In this document: one piece after another, positions 23,958 through 30,852 of the stretch | Position numbering within the stretch: the first letter of the stretch is position 1 | Layout: each line of letters starts with the position of its first letter | IMG/VR virus record: IMGVR_UViG_3300044302_002208 | Span: 1 to 30,852 of that record | Reading direction: 5' to 3' (one strand) | From: a virus | Length of the DNA stretch: 30,852 bases | Translations under genes and position numbers: made by a program | The notes under the pieces: model-generated | What the model saw: only the letters and a program-made list of their open reading frames with translations | The model's database searches: none | What the model was told of the DNA's origin: nothing

Positions 23958-24401
23958 ATGACAGTTAAAGAATATAGTAAAGAAGTAATTAACAAGTTTG
24001 TTGATGACGAGGCATATTATTATTACGAAGATGATAACTGGGGTTGGAATTTTAATAATGTAGCTTTCTTTTACAAAAGTGTTCAGCTACTTAGGTGGTT
24101 AATCTGGTCAGAGACTAACGAAATGTTAGATAAGGCAACACCAGTAGATTTTGAAGAAGTATCTACATGGGATATGAATACTTGCGAGAAGTATATTGAT
24201 GAGGTAATGAGTAAACATTATGCAGATGATGACCTTTGGATAGGCGAAGATTATGGACATGTATCTTCTTACTTTGAATGGCTAGAAGACAATACAGAGT
24301 ACATATATCAATTCGCAGGTAGCAGCGACCATGCAGAGTGGACAGAAATAATACAGACTAAAAAAACAGACATGCTTGAAAGAATAAAAGGGGAGGAATA
24401 A
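23958..24401 (+). CDS. Hypothetical acidic protein (147 aa)
   Basis: It is very rich in D, E, W and Y (for example FVDDEAYYYYEDDNWGWNF and ADDDLWIGEDYG), with a helical middle (KSVQLLRWLIWSETNEMLD). Ends KGEE with the ribosome site GGGGAGGAATAATG for the next gene. The strong negative charge could mimic DNA, as some phage anti-host proteins do, but there is no motif to prove it. Confidence 0.65.
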   Translation: MTVKEYSKEVINKFVDDEAYYYYEDDNWGWNFNNVAFFYKSVQLLRWLIWSETNEMLDKATPVDFEEVSTWDMNTCEKYIDEVMSKHYADDDLWIGEDYGHVSSYFEWLEDNTEYIYQFAGSSDHAEWTEIIQTKKTDMLERIKGEE

Positions 24402-25693
24402 TGGAATACGAATACAGGGGAAGAAAAGGGTCTCATATGGAAGAGATACAAATGGAAAGAGCAAGACTTCCAAAAGATTTATTAACTAGAAGATTTACGG
24501 AAGAAGATATTGAAGAGATTAAAAAATATTACTGGATAGATTGCGAGTGGTTAGATAAACAAGAAAAATTTAATGGTGTTGGTAGTAGGAAATGTCCTAC
24601 TCATGGGAGAATACATTATAGATTACCAGACCAACTTACTTTTAAATTACTTGTAGATTTATTCCCAACGTATCCAATGGAGGCATGGGCAGAGGTATAT
24701 AAAGTTTCAAGAGAGGCAGTAAGAATACTTTATGCTCAAAGTGTTGATAGCGACAGAAGAAATTCTTATGGGGAAGACAGAGAGAAAACAATATACGGAG
24801 AGAAACCAGATTGGAAAAGACTTGGTGCTTATTTCAGGGATGTAAAAGAAAAATTATATATACCAAATCAGTATCTACTAGGATACCATGACTTAACTCA
24901 GAGCTATGTAAAGTATTGGATGAATAGAAACAAGAATGTTAATAGTGGATATAAAAAAGCACATGAGGTAAGAACACAGAAACAAAATAATCCTGACGAA
25001 CAAAAATGTTATAGATGTGGCGAGGTCAAAAAGATAAATGAGTTTCATCATTCTGCTAAAACAGTAACAGGATACACAAAGACTTGTAAATTTTGTTCAA
25101 GAGCAAGTGTCAAAGCATACTACATTAAACACCACGAGAACTTTAATCCAGAAAATATACCTAGTGAACAGAAATGCAGACTTTGTAAACAAACAAAACA
25201 TAGAAGTAAGTTTCATATTTCTAGAGGGACATCCACAGGACTTCAGTCAGATTGTATTAAGTGTATGAACGAAGTGCAGCTACGAATACAACATGGTCAC
25301 AAGAGTAGAAAGAAAAAATTTCAAGAGGCAGGGCTTGATAAGAATAAAGTTTGTCTTCATTGTCTAAAAGAAAAGGATTATTGGAATTTTTATTTATTAA
25401 AATATAGGCCTTACTCAAAAAATAAAGCTGAGTTTTCTTCAACTTATTGTATTGATTGTGTGAAAGACGCAAGACTTACAATTCCTGAAATCATAAGACC
25501 AACAACAACTAATTTTACATCAACTTATAGAGCGTCACATAAGTTTGTTCCTGCTAAATATAATGATACAAATGAAGATACGTTAGTAGAAATGAGTCCT
25601 TACGCATGGGCAGAAATATGTAAAGAACATGCAATGAATAATGCATTAAACGTTTCTAGAACTTTAATCCAAATGGAACAAGAGGAGGAATAA
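24401..25693 (+). CDS. Putative DNA-binding regulator: helix-turn-helix plus three zinc ribbons (430 aa)
   Basis: The N-terminal third has C48 and CPTHG (C65, H68), then PMEAWAEVYKVSREAVRILY (residues 92-111), which looks like a helix-turn-helix of the sigma-region-4 type. The second half carries three cysteine modules: C203/C206 with C229/C232, C259/C262 with C285/C288, and C318/C321 with C350/C353. Spacings of 22-28 residues inside each resemble the zinc-binding part of phage endonuclease VII/HNH proteins, but I see no H-N-H catalytic motif. A transcription regulator or a nuclease relative are both possible. It is the largest gene of the rightward cluster and is coupled on both sides by TAATG. 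Confidence 0.6.
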   Translation: MEYEYRGRKGSHMEEIQMERARLPKDLLTRRFTEEDIEEIKKYYWIDCEWLDKQEKFNGVGSRKCPTHGRIHYRLPDQLTFKLLVDLFPTYPMEAWAEVYKVSREAVRILYAQSVDSDRRNSYGEDREKTIYGEKPDWKRLGAYFRDVKEKLYIPNQYLLGYHDLTQSYVKYWMNRNKNVNSGYKKAHEVRTQKQNNPDEQKCYRCGEVKKINEFHHSAKTVTGYTKTCKFCSRASVKAYYIKHHENFNPENIPSEQKCRLCKQTKHRSKFHISRGTSTGLQSDCIKCMNEVQLRIQHGHKSRKKKFQEAGLDKNKVCLHCLKEKDYWNFYLLKYRPYSKNKAEFSSTYCIDCVKDARLTIPEIIRPTTTNFTSTYRASHKFVPAKYNDTNEDTLVEMSPYAWAEICKEHAMNNALNVSRTLIQMEQEEE

Positions 25694-25821
25694 TGACAAT
25701 TACAGAGAGCCAATATATAGATATTGCTACCAAAATATCAAACGCTGAAAACGATAATTGGTTAGTTGAATTACAGGGACTACTTGAATATAAATTACAT
25801 AAATTAAGTGAGGAGGAATAA
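25693..25821 (+). CDS. Hypothetical small protein (42 aa)
   Basis: MTITESQYIDIATKISNAEN and a helical remainder ending LSEEE. Coupled to the regulator gene upstream and to the 23-aa membrane peptide downstream by TAATG, each with GAGGAGGAA. Function is unknown. Confidence 0.55.
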   Translation: MTITESQYIDIATKISNAENDNWLVELQGLLEYKLHKLSEEE

Positions 25822-25892
25822 TGCACGAAGGAACAATAGTGCTGCTTATTATTGTTGTTGTTCATATAGCTGCATTCTATTTAATTGATTGA
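25821..25892 (+). CDS. Tiny single-span membrane peptide (23 aa)
   Basis: It encodes MHEGTIVLLIIVVVHIAAFY plus LID, almost entirely one hydrophobic helix. The ATG overlaps the preceding stop and has the strong GAGGAGGAA site, which supports translation despite the length. It could sit in the host inner membrane and act on a host membrane protein. Confidence 0.5.
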   Translation: MHEGTIVLLIIVVVHIAAFYLID

Positions 25893-25916
25893 AATGAAAG
25901 AAGAAAGGAATAAATA

Positions 25917-26255
25917 ATGGAACATAAACCAATAGTTAAAGCTATGGAAGAGACACATAACAAACTGAATAGAGGTAGAAGTTATTTTGGTATGGGATAT
26001 GTAGATAGCTATGACTTATTAGAGAGATTGATTGCTGATACAAAATATGAGTTAGAAAAACTAGAAGAAACAAAGAAAGTTGGTATAAAGTTTTGGTCTG
26101 ATACACAATTTATGAGGTACAACGAAAGCAAATACCATAAGAAACAGCTCATAGAAAAGTTAGAGTTTCTATACAGGGAGGCAGAAAAGTCAGAGGCAAT
26201 CTATGACCAAGCAAGAGAAGGGTCAGCAGAGCCAGTAGGAGACCCACCATTTTAA
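25917..26255 (+). CDS. Hypothetical helical protein (112 aa)
   Basis: Largely helical and charged, with a coiled-coil-like middle (LLERLIADTKYELEKLEETK) and second half (KKQLIEKLEFLYREAEKSE), ending in a flexible EPVGDPPF. AAAGGAATAAATA precedes the ATG. No family is recognised. Confidence 0.65.
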   Translation: MEHKPIVKAMEETHNKLNRGRSYFGMGYVDSYDLLERLIADTKYELEKLEETKKVGIKFWSDTQFMRYNESKYHKKQLIEKLEFLYREAEKSEAIYDQAREGSAEPVGDPPF

Positions 26256-26365
26256 CTAAATCATATTGGATTGTTTTTAATAACAAAGATTATAAAGATA
26301 ATCCTAACTTAGTTATAGATATGTTGACTGACGCAAGGATAGAAGAGATAGAGGAGGAAGAATAA
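26249..26365 (+). CDS. Candidate 38-aa ORF with an unusual ATT start
   Basis: The frame from 26249 reads [I/M]LTKSYWIVFNNKDYKDNP followed by NLVIDMLTDARIEEIEEEE and a stop just before the next ATG. The EEEE end and gap-filling position are exactly those of the neighbouring real genes. No ATG, GTG or TTG lies upstream before a stop at 26204; the next ATG (26324 region) would leave only 14 residues. ATT at 26249 has GGAG seven bases upstream, overlapping the end of the preceding gene. An AUU start, or a frameshift from the upstream gene at TTTT, would explain it. Confidence 0.35.
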   Translation: MLTKSYWIVFNNKDYKDNPNLVIDMLTDARIEEIEEEE

Positions 26366-26647
26366 ATGATTGTTAAATCGTTTAGAAATAAGATAGTTCC
26401 CTGGCACGTTAAATCTAAGAAAGATTTAATTGCCTGGGCATTAGTAACATTCAGGGAAGATGAGCCAATAAGTAATGGCGAGTTTGTATTTGACCTAAGA
26501 TGTACTAGATTTGGTGGACTACTTCACGACCTAAGGAGAGAAGGTTGGGATATAGTTACCGTATCAGCAAAAGAGAAAGGACATTACATATACTACTTGG
26601 TATCAATGCCTGATGAAAAGGTAAGTAACAACCTAAGATTAGTTTAA
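26366..26647 (+). CDS. Winged-helix (HTH_39-like) DNA-binding protein (93 aa)
   Basis: Residues around 40-70, FDLRCTRFGGLLHDLRREGW followed by DIVTVSA, resemble the small winged-helix family in phages whose signature is 'R-x-x-x-L-x-x-L-R-x-x-G-W-x-I' followed by a beta wing (here HYIYYLVSMP). It would bind DNA and regulate phage transcription or DNA metabolism. GAGGAGGAAGAATAA precedes the ATG. Family assignment is by pattern memory. Confidence 0.55.
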   Translation: MIVKSFRNKIVPWHVKSKKDLIAWALVTFREDEPISNGEFVFDLRCTRFGGLLHDLRREGWDIVTVSAKEKGHYIYYLVSMPDEKVSNNLRLV

Positions 26648-26687
26648 CAATAATTGTTTACACAAATTGTAAATATGTAGTAACATT

Positions 26688-26852
26688 ATGAGTATGATGT
26701 ATGTAGTAACAGCTATAAATATCTACAATAGTGAAGAGATAACGTGGGAATTTAATCAGCTCAGTCATGCAATGGCTAAGGTTAGAGAGCTGAAAGACAC
26801 ACCTAACAGATACATTGTTAAGTATTCTGCGACTCAAACTATTGAAGTATAG
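26688..26852 (+). CDS. Hypothetical small protein (54 aa)
   Basis: MSMMYVVTAINIYNSEEITW with a following helix (LSHAMAKVRELKDTP) and a C-terminal strand. The ATG lacks a clear ribosome site. The 40-base gap before it holds TTGTTTACA (26655-26663) and an AT-rich stretch that could be a weak promoter, so expression may be leaderless. Same strand-helix-strand size class as other orphans here. Confidence 0.55.
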   Translation: MSMMYVVTAINIYNSEEITWEFNQLSHAMAKVRELKDTPNRYIVKYSATQTIEV

Positions 26853-26894
26853 ATAGTAGTTAAAAAAAATATATAGAAAGGTAGGAGGATTTGA

Positions 26895-27107
26895 TTGTCA
26901 AATCTATTTGATGACCCCAAATCATTAAAGACATGGGCTATCAAGTTAGCAAATGCTTGTGGTGGACAGAAAGTGGAGAAGTCTATTATGCTAACAAAGA
27001 CTAATCCCCAAAGACTTAGAGAATTATTAGATGAGTTTGTGAATGACCATAACGAGAACACAATTAAAATAGCAAACGAAATTAACGAACAAGGAGAAGA
27101 GGAATGA
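26895..27107 (+). CDS. Hypothetical protein (70 aa, TTG start)
   Basis: The TTG at 26895 is preceded by AGGAGG with a six-base spacer, an ideal ribosome site, so the rare start is well supported. The protein is helical (LKTWAIKLANACGGQKVEKS, then QRLRELLDEFVNDHNENT) and ends QGEEE, which carries the ribosome site of the next gene. Function is unknown. Confidence 0.65.
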   Translation: MSNLFDDPKSLKTWAIKLANACGGQKVEKSIMLTKTNPQRLRELLDEFVNDHNENTIKIANEINEQGEEE

Positions 27108-27280
27108 ACCAAGAAAAAAATATAGAAGAATTATTAACTGAGTTATTTAAACAGAAGTTAGAGGACGGTACAGATATATTTGCACCGTCAATGGTTAGGT
27201 TGGGAAACAAACTTATGATTACAAACATAGGAATTGCAGTACCTTTAGTTATCAACGCTGATACAGAAGAAGAAGAGTAA
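27104..27280 (+). CDS. Hypothetical small protein (58 aa)
   Basis: MNQEKNIEELLTELFKQKLE, then FAPSMVRLGNKLMITNIGIA and an acidic TEEEE end. It overlaps the previous stop (ATGA) after GGAGAAGAGGA. No domain is recognised. Confidence 0.6.
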   Translation: MNQEKNIEELLTELFKQKLEDGTDIFAPSMVRLGNKLMITNIGIAVPLVINADTEEEE

Positions 27281-27282
27281 TA

Positions 27283-27492
27283 GTGGAGATACAAATAGTA
27301 GTAGGACTAGCAGTATTTTTAATACTCTTATTAGGATTCTTTGTTTCAATATACAAGATGATTAAATCAATGCTTATTAGTTTCGGCATTGTTTCAACAG
27401 AATTGAAATCTAAAAAATTACAGGAAAGAGCAACAAGAAATTTTATTGTAACTAGAGAAGGGAATTTAAGTGAGTGGTGGAGAAATGAGTAA
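27283..27492 (+). CDS. Single-span membrane protein (69 aa, GTG start)
   Basis: From GTG at 27283, residues 4-27 (IVVGLAVFLILLLGFFVSIY) form one membrane helix at the N-terminus, followed by a basic soluble tail (TELKSKKLQERATRNF). The upstream GAAGAAGAAGAG is a modest ribosome site within the preceding gene's end. Topology suggests a membrane anchor with a cytoplasmic tail; role is unknown. Confidence 0.55.
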   Translation: MEIQIVVGLAVFLILLLGFFVSIYKMIKSMLISFGIVSTELKSKKLQERATRNFIVTREGNLSEWWRNE

Positions 27493-27688
27493 CACAAATG
27501 TGGACAAACTTTTATTCAACAAGTTATTAATTGCTACTAAAAGAGACGAATTAAAAAAACTGTCACAGGACAGAACTAAACTAATAAGAAAATTGTTAAA
27601 AGAAGGATATAGTGTTGTGTCAATAAGCGACATAGCAGACATAAGTAGACAACGTGTTTACAAGATAATTAAAAAAGGAAATAAATAA
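27470..27688 (+). CDS. Small helix-turn-helix protein (72 aa)
   Basis: The C-terminal half, LLKEGYSVVSISDIADISRQ followed by RVYKIIKKG, is a helix-turn-helix with the sigma-4/LuxR-type look ('I-x-D-I-A-x-I-S-R-Q-R-V-Y-K-I'). GTG 27470 has AAGGGA about seven bases upstream; ATG 27485 is an alternative start with a closer site. It overlaps the membrane protein gene and its stop overlaps the Rad52-like start. A likely transcription regulator. Confidence 0.6.
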   Translation: MSGGEMSNTNVDKLLFNKLLIATKRDELKKLSQDRTKLIRKLLKEGYSVVSISDIADISRQRVYKIIKKGNK

Positions 27689-28617
27689 TGGATAAAGCTG
27701 CAAAGACTAAGGCGTGGAAAGAATTAACTAAACCCTTTGCTAAAAGTGTAGTGAAAAAAAACCCTAAAGGTTTTGGAGACTACGTTCCACATCATATATA
27801 CACAAGGAGACTTGTTGATAGTGGGTTGTTCAAGAGCTTTGATACAGTAGAAGTTATTAAAGCTGCTGACGGATTTGTTATTGGTGCAAGATGTACTCTT
27901 GTTATTGACAGTCCTGAAGGAGAAAAGACTGTGACTGCATGTGGAGATGTTGACGCAAATGCAATAGAACGTGCAAGAAAAGGTAATAAAAATCCTGGAG
28001 AACTTATTAAAGACGGAGAAAGTGACGCATTAAAGAGATGTTGTATGAGACTAGGCATTGGACTAGAGCTATGGGAACAAGAAATGAGTGAAGAAGAGTA
28101 TGACTCAGGTGTTGTTGGTACAAAAGAGACTAAAAAAAAACAGGTAACACAAGAGACTGGGACGTCCCCTTCTAATGATGTTCCTAATGGAAGTCCAGTT
28201 GCTGACCATATAAATAACATAATAGAAACTATGGTTGAGGATAAAGGTAAAAGATTACAATATCAGAAGGAAGCATACGACATGTGTGTAGAGGACGGTC
28301 TATCTAAAGAGGTAGAAGACTGGTCTGATGACGATGTAACAACTTTCTTAGCTACATTCCAGGCACAGATGAGCAACACAACTAATATAGTTGAAGAAGT
28401 ATTCGGAGATGTTAATAATAAATACGAAAACAAAACATGTCCAGAAAAGCCCTGTCAGTTGGCGGGAAACATTGAAGACAACAGAGAGAAGAAAGCTAAC
28501 GACCCAGATAAGTTTGGAAAGATTCCTGACTTTGCTTGTAGTAACTACGGAGATAAGAATGGTTGCGGCAAGGGTTGGTGGATAGGGTCTGCTGACTTAC
28601 CAACAGAATGGCTTTAG
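27688..28617 (+). CDS. Rad52/Rad22-like single-strand annealing protein with C-terminal zinc motif
   Basis: Residues 1-145 fit the Rad52-type annealing domain of phages: a conserved GFGDYVPHHIYTRRL, a beta region (GFVIGARCTLVIDSPEGEKT), and the diagnostic helix GESDALKRCCMRLGIGLELW. Such proteins anneal complementary single strands during phage recombination and replication. The middle (145-250) is a linker plus a helical part. The C-terminus has CPEKPC and ACSNYGDKNGC, a possible zinc module not needed for annealing. It starts in TAATG overlap with the HTH gene and ends overlapping the 101-aa gene by 10 bases, near the end of the rightward unit. Confidence 0.8.
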   Translation: MDKAAKTKAWKELTKPFAKSVVKKNPKGFGDYVPHHIYTRRLVDSGLFKSFDTVEVIKAADGFVIGARCTLVIDSPEGEKTVTACGDVDANAIERARKGNKNPGELIKDGESDALKRCCMRLGIGLELWEQEMSEEEYDSGVVGTKETKKKQVTQETGTSPSNDVPNGSPVADHINNIIETMVEDKGKRLQYQKEAYDMCVEDGLSKEVEDWSDDDVTTFLATFQAQMSNTTNIVEEVFGDVNNKYENKTCPEKPCQLAGNIEDNREKKANDPDKFGKIPDFACSNYGDKNGCGKGWWIGSADLPTEWL

Positions 28618-28913
28618 ACCCAATAGGAAATTCTTTAAAGTTAGATGAACTGAAAAGAAAACTTAAAGAAAGATTTCCTGAACACAACTTTGATATACCA
28701 CCAGAGCCAGATAGAAGGTGTAAAGCACCTAGTATGTGTAAGAGTAATAAAATATTTTATACTGATAGTGAAGGAAATAAATATTGTGGTCAAAAATTTA
28801 AACTACAACACGATGATAATCCTTACAGTTGGGAATGGGCTACATGTCATGCATTAGTTAGCTCAGCAGATGAACAAGGTAAGTTTAAAGAAATGCAGAC
28901 TAAAGTATTTTAA
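28608..28913 (+). CDS. Cysteine-containing protein of unknown function (101 aa)
   Basis: A charged helix (LDELKRKLKERFPEHNF) is followed by RRCKAPSMCKSNK, then KYCGQKF and ATCHALV; four or five cysteines and histidines could bind zinc. It overlaps the end of the Rad52-like gene by 10 bases and has no strong ribosome site, so it is probably coupled to it. A helper in the same DNA transaction is possible but unproven. It is the last rightward gene before a convergent operon. Confidence 0.6.
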   Translation: MALDPIGNSLKLDELKRKLKERFPEHNFDIPPEPDRRCKAPSMCKSNKIFYTDSEGNKYCGQKFKLQHDDNPYSWEWATCHALVSSADEQGKFKEMQTKVF

Positions 28914-28920
28914 ATACTTT
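28902..28920. terminator. Candidate two-way terminator between convergent operons
   Basis: AAAGTATT (28902-28909) pairs with AATACTTT (28913-28920) around TTA; the stem includes the stop codon of the 101-aa gene and is followed by TATAAA. Only 14 bases separate the two convergent stop codons. The stem is AT-only apart from one G-C pair, so it is weak as an intrinsic terminator. Confidence 0.4.
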
Positions 28921-28927
28921 TATAAAC

Positions 28928-30106
28928 CTATAATATCTTTAAGTTGTCCCAACCTTTACTATTTATAGTGAAAGACAACACACCTGGATGAGACCACATC
29001 CCTGTTCTAGCTGTAAAATCTATGCTCTTGTCAAGTGAAGGACACTGAAACCACGTTCTGTCTCCTTGTTGCTTAGCTCTGAAGTGGTGGTAATGAGCAG
29101 TTACTAATATTTCTGCGTCTCCTACAGGAAGAAAGCCATACATCTGTCCCTTCCACCAATTCTCAATCTTGTTCTCTGCGTTTCCACTGCCAGAACTCAT
29201 ATGTCCGTGAGTCCAGGCACAGGTAATACCTTTAACGATTACCTGTTGATGAAAGTCGTCAGGAACGTTGACTTCAACATGACTATATCTGTCAGGATTA
29301 GCTTTCATTATTTCATCTGCTATCTCTAGATGCATTGTGTCTGAATTGTCTAGACGTGTCGTGGTAACTTGGCCTTTACCTGAACGAGAATTTTCTCCAT
29401 GATTCCCTGGTACTCCTGCTAAATAAATTTTAGAAGCTAAAGGTAAGAATGTATCTATTGTTTTCATTATCATACTTCTAGCTAAAGCATATTGTTCTTG
29501 TAATGTAAGCTCAATATTAAATGGTTGAGAATCATAGAAGCCATAACAATTCTCTGTTAAGTCTCCCATTCCAACTATCCATATCTCATCAATATCATTA
29601 CCAACACGCCTTAAATCTTTTAACCTTTGGACTGCATCCTGAAGGGCTACATCATATCTTTTAATTGTGTTGTCAACTCCATAATCTCGCTTCCCCAACT
29701 GCCAGTCACTCATAAAGAACATGAAAGCCGTGTCTCCACCCTTGTCATACTTCTTTACAGGTACTTTTTTCTTAGCTTGATTAAATAATTGCTTAAAGTA
29801 TTTATCATGTCCAGGTTTTTTCTTACGAACAAGGCCTTTAAATGCGTAGAAAGTCTCTACTTGGCCACCTTTAAGCTGCGTATTCCAGGATGAAGCCCTT
29901 ACTTCTCCCTGAATTTCATAATGTTTAGGGTCAAATCCCCATTGTTTAAGTATCTCATCATACTTTGATTGATAGTTGGGGTCTGTTCCTACGTGTGTGA
30001 TTTCTCCAAGGCCTGTGACATTATCTATCTCATAGCCTGGTTGCCATCCAGATTTGTAAAAGTTATTACCTAACTCTTCAGAGGATAGCTTTTTTTTCTT
30101 AGGCAT
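28928..30106 (-). CDS. Calcineurin-like metallophosphoesterase (392 aa)
   Basis: Metal-site motifs occur in the family order: MSDWQLG (about residue 131), GMGDLTENC (about 179), GVPGNHGEN (about 232), THGHMSSG (about 298) and TAHYHHFRA (about 336). These match the D-x-H/Q, GDxxE, GNH and GHxH signature of the two-metal phosphoesterase superfamily, which includes DNA nucleases such as SbcD/Mre11 and many phage members. An N-terminal 120-residue part is of unknown type. A perfect AGGAGG site precedes the ATG, and a small hairpin (30121-30135) lies just upstream. Its substrate cannot be told; DNA is likely in a phage. Confidence 0.8.
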   Translation of the reverse strand: MPKKKKLSSEELGNNFYKSGWQPGYEIDNVTGLGEITHVGTDPNYQSKYDEILKQWGFDPKHYEIQGEVRASSWNTQLKGGQVETFYAFKGLVRKKKPGHDKYFKQLFNQAKKKVPVKKYDKGGDTAFMFFMSDWQLGKRDYGVDNTIKRYDVALQDAVQRLKDLRRVGNDIDEIWIVGMGDLTENCYGFYDSQPFNIELTLQEQYALARSMIMKTIDTFLPLASKIYLAGVPGNHGENSRSGKGQVTTTRLDNSDTMHLEIADEIMKANPDRYSHVEVNVPDDFHQQVIVKGITCAWTHGHMSSGSGNAENKIENWWKGQMYGFLPVGDAEILVTAHYHHFRAKQQGDRTWFQCPSLDKSIDFTARTGMWSHPGVLSFTINSKGWDNLKIL

Positions 30107-30179
30107 AATACCTCCTTTGCCTGTTGTACCAACAGTCTATAGGTATATATGTAAAAGTTGTGTATTTAAAAAAGAAATA

Positions 30180-30461
30180 TTATTTAGATATTTGCTTTTT
30201 AGCGTATGTCTTGACTACAGCTAAAGCAGCTCCGCCTCCTGCTAACGCAGCCAACTGAATTACTTCAGCGTCTACACCAACTAGAGGAGCAACTGTTAAA
30301 GCACCGATGAACGCTTCAATGAAGGTCCAAGCAGTTCTTTCAAGCATATCTTTGAGGTCTTCACTCATTTTATAGCTCCATGCTTCGTTCCAAGGGGTCC
30401 ACTTCACATCCTTCTTGAATGTACCATCGGTATTTCTTGCCCTTTTAAATTTCTGTAACAT
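30180..30461 (-). CDS. Holin, r1t-like (two membrane spans)
   Basis: The protein has a basic N-terminus (KFKRARNTDGTFKKD), then ERTAWTFIEAFIGALTVAPL (residues 41-60, first span), a short turn (VGVD), and EVIQLAALAGGGAALAVVKT (second span), ending in AKKQISK. The 'E-R-T-A-W-T-F-I-E-A' start of the first span and overall size match the r1t holin family, where 'E-R-A-x-x-T-F-x-Q' is typical. Holins form holes in the inner membrane to time lysis. It is adjacent to the DUF5675 gene (coupled start/stop) and upstream of the phosphoesterase. Confidence 0.75.
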   Translation of the reverse strand: MLQKFKRARNTDGTFKKDVKWTPWNEAWSYKMSEDLKDMLERTAWTFIEAFIGALTVAPLVGVDAEVIQLAALAGGGAALAVVKTYAKKQISK

Positions 30462-30852
30462 TAGATTATATCCTTTCCATCTATTTTAGCAGATAATACT
30501 TGAATCTCTCCACTTATCTCCTGGAGTTTCTCATAAACACTATCAGGTTTAATCATATCTGGACTAGCAGCATTACTTAATTGCTTACCATTTAAGTCAA
30601 TCTTGCTGTATTCTATAGTAACTTTTTCCCCTGCTAATATAGCTCCTGATACTTTAGGATAAAATTTCTTATATGCATTAGCCGAACTTCCTACCATTCC
30701 GTTAAAATTTACATCTAAATCCTGTTGTGTGTCTCCAATTATTAAACAACCTGAGGTATGCTCGTCATTGTTCCCTTGATGAATTAAGATATATTCAAAT
30801 CCTGGTACATCTTGTATCCATAACATGCCTCTATGCATTGTCGGATACTTTC
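30461..30852 (-). CDS. DUF5675-family protein (N-terminus off right edge)
   Basis: The conserved core QDVPGFEYILIHQGN followed by HTSGCLIIGDTQQ matches DUF5675 ('VPGFEGILIHxGNxxxDTxGCILVG'). The frame stays open beyond an ATG at 30838 to the window edge (...KYPTM), and family members have about 30-40 residues before this core, so the real start is probably outside. The H...T/S-x-G-C arrangement is reminiscent of L,D-transpeptidase active sites. It is next to the holin, and a cell-wall or lysis role is plausible but not shown. Confidence 0.7.
   Translation of the reverse strand, partial: KYPTMHRGMLWIQDVPGFEYILIHQGNNDEHTSGCLIIGDTQQDLDVNFNGMVGSSANAYKKFYPKVSGAILAGEKVTIEYSKIDLNGKQLSNAASPDMIKPDSVYEKLQEISGEIQVLSAKIDGKDII

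Noticed and set aside
27792-28220. Minus-strand 142-codon open frame
   Set aside because: It is antisense to the well-supported Rad52-like gene; its composition is that of a reverse-frame shadow.

Overview
This window is a stretch of a low-GC (about one third G+C by eye), gene-dense, tailed double-stranded DNA phage genome. Recognisable hallmark genes are a large terminase, a portal, a scaffold protein and an SU10-like major capsid protein, with a Rad52-like annealing protein, an r1t-like holin and a DUF5675 protein elsewhere. I see no integrase, DNA polymerase or host gene. The style (AT-rich, short overlapping genes, Rad52-like protein, r1t-type holin, clear AGGAGG ribosome sites, some TTG/GTG starts) fits an uncultured, possibly marine, phage of a low-GC bacterium. 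A low-GC actinobacterial host is one guess; the host cannot be settled from this sequence.

Left part (1-18395, minus strand): a virion-building operon read from right to left. Two tiny basic/zinc genes lead into the terminase, which carries an N-terminal zinc finger and a helix-turn-helix. Then come the portal, two small proteins, a 2089-residue giant protein, a 322-aa protein, a transglycosylase-like protein, three further long proteins, the scaffold and the capsid protein, which runs off the left edge. Most of these genes overlap stop-to-start. Two minus-strand promoters with the same core (TTATGATATAAT) stand before the operon and before scaffold/capsid.

Centre (18396-19312): about 900 bases without a convincing gene, between divergent operons. 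It holds long inverted repeats, a three-way-junction RNA-like fold with a GAAA tetraloop, a second nested fold, and three ATATTGT iterons spaced exactly 28 bp, the first within a 14-bp stem hairpin. This is a control region, possibly an origin and/or a structured non-coding RNA.

Right part (19313-28913, plus strand): about 35 small genes, mostly of unknown function and many below 60 codons. Four copies of a bipartite element, TGTAACC-N16-AGTCTAA, divide them into transcription units; the element resembles ECF-sigma promoters. Genes are chained by a ribosome site (GAGGAGGAATAATG) embedded in the last codons, so many proteins end in EE or EEE. A 130-base gene-free stretch at 22614-22749 can form two strong, mutually exclusive stems. 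Recognisable products are a helix-turn-helix plus triple zinc-ribbon protein, a winged-helix-like protein, a small HTH protein and the Rad52-like protein.

Right end (28928-30852, minus strand): a convergent cluster with a calcineurin-like phosphoesterase, a holin and a DUF5675 protein, probably linked to lysis.
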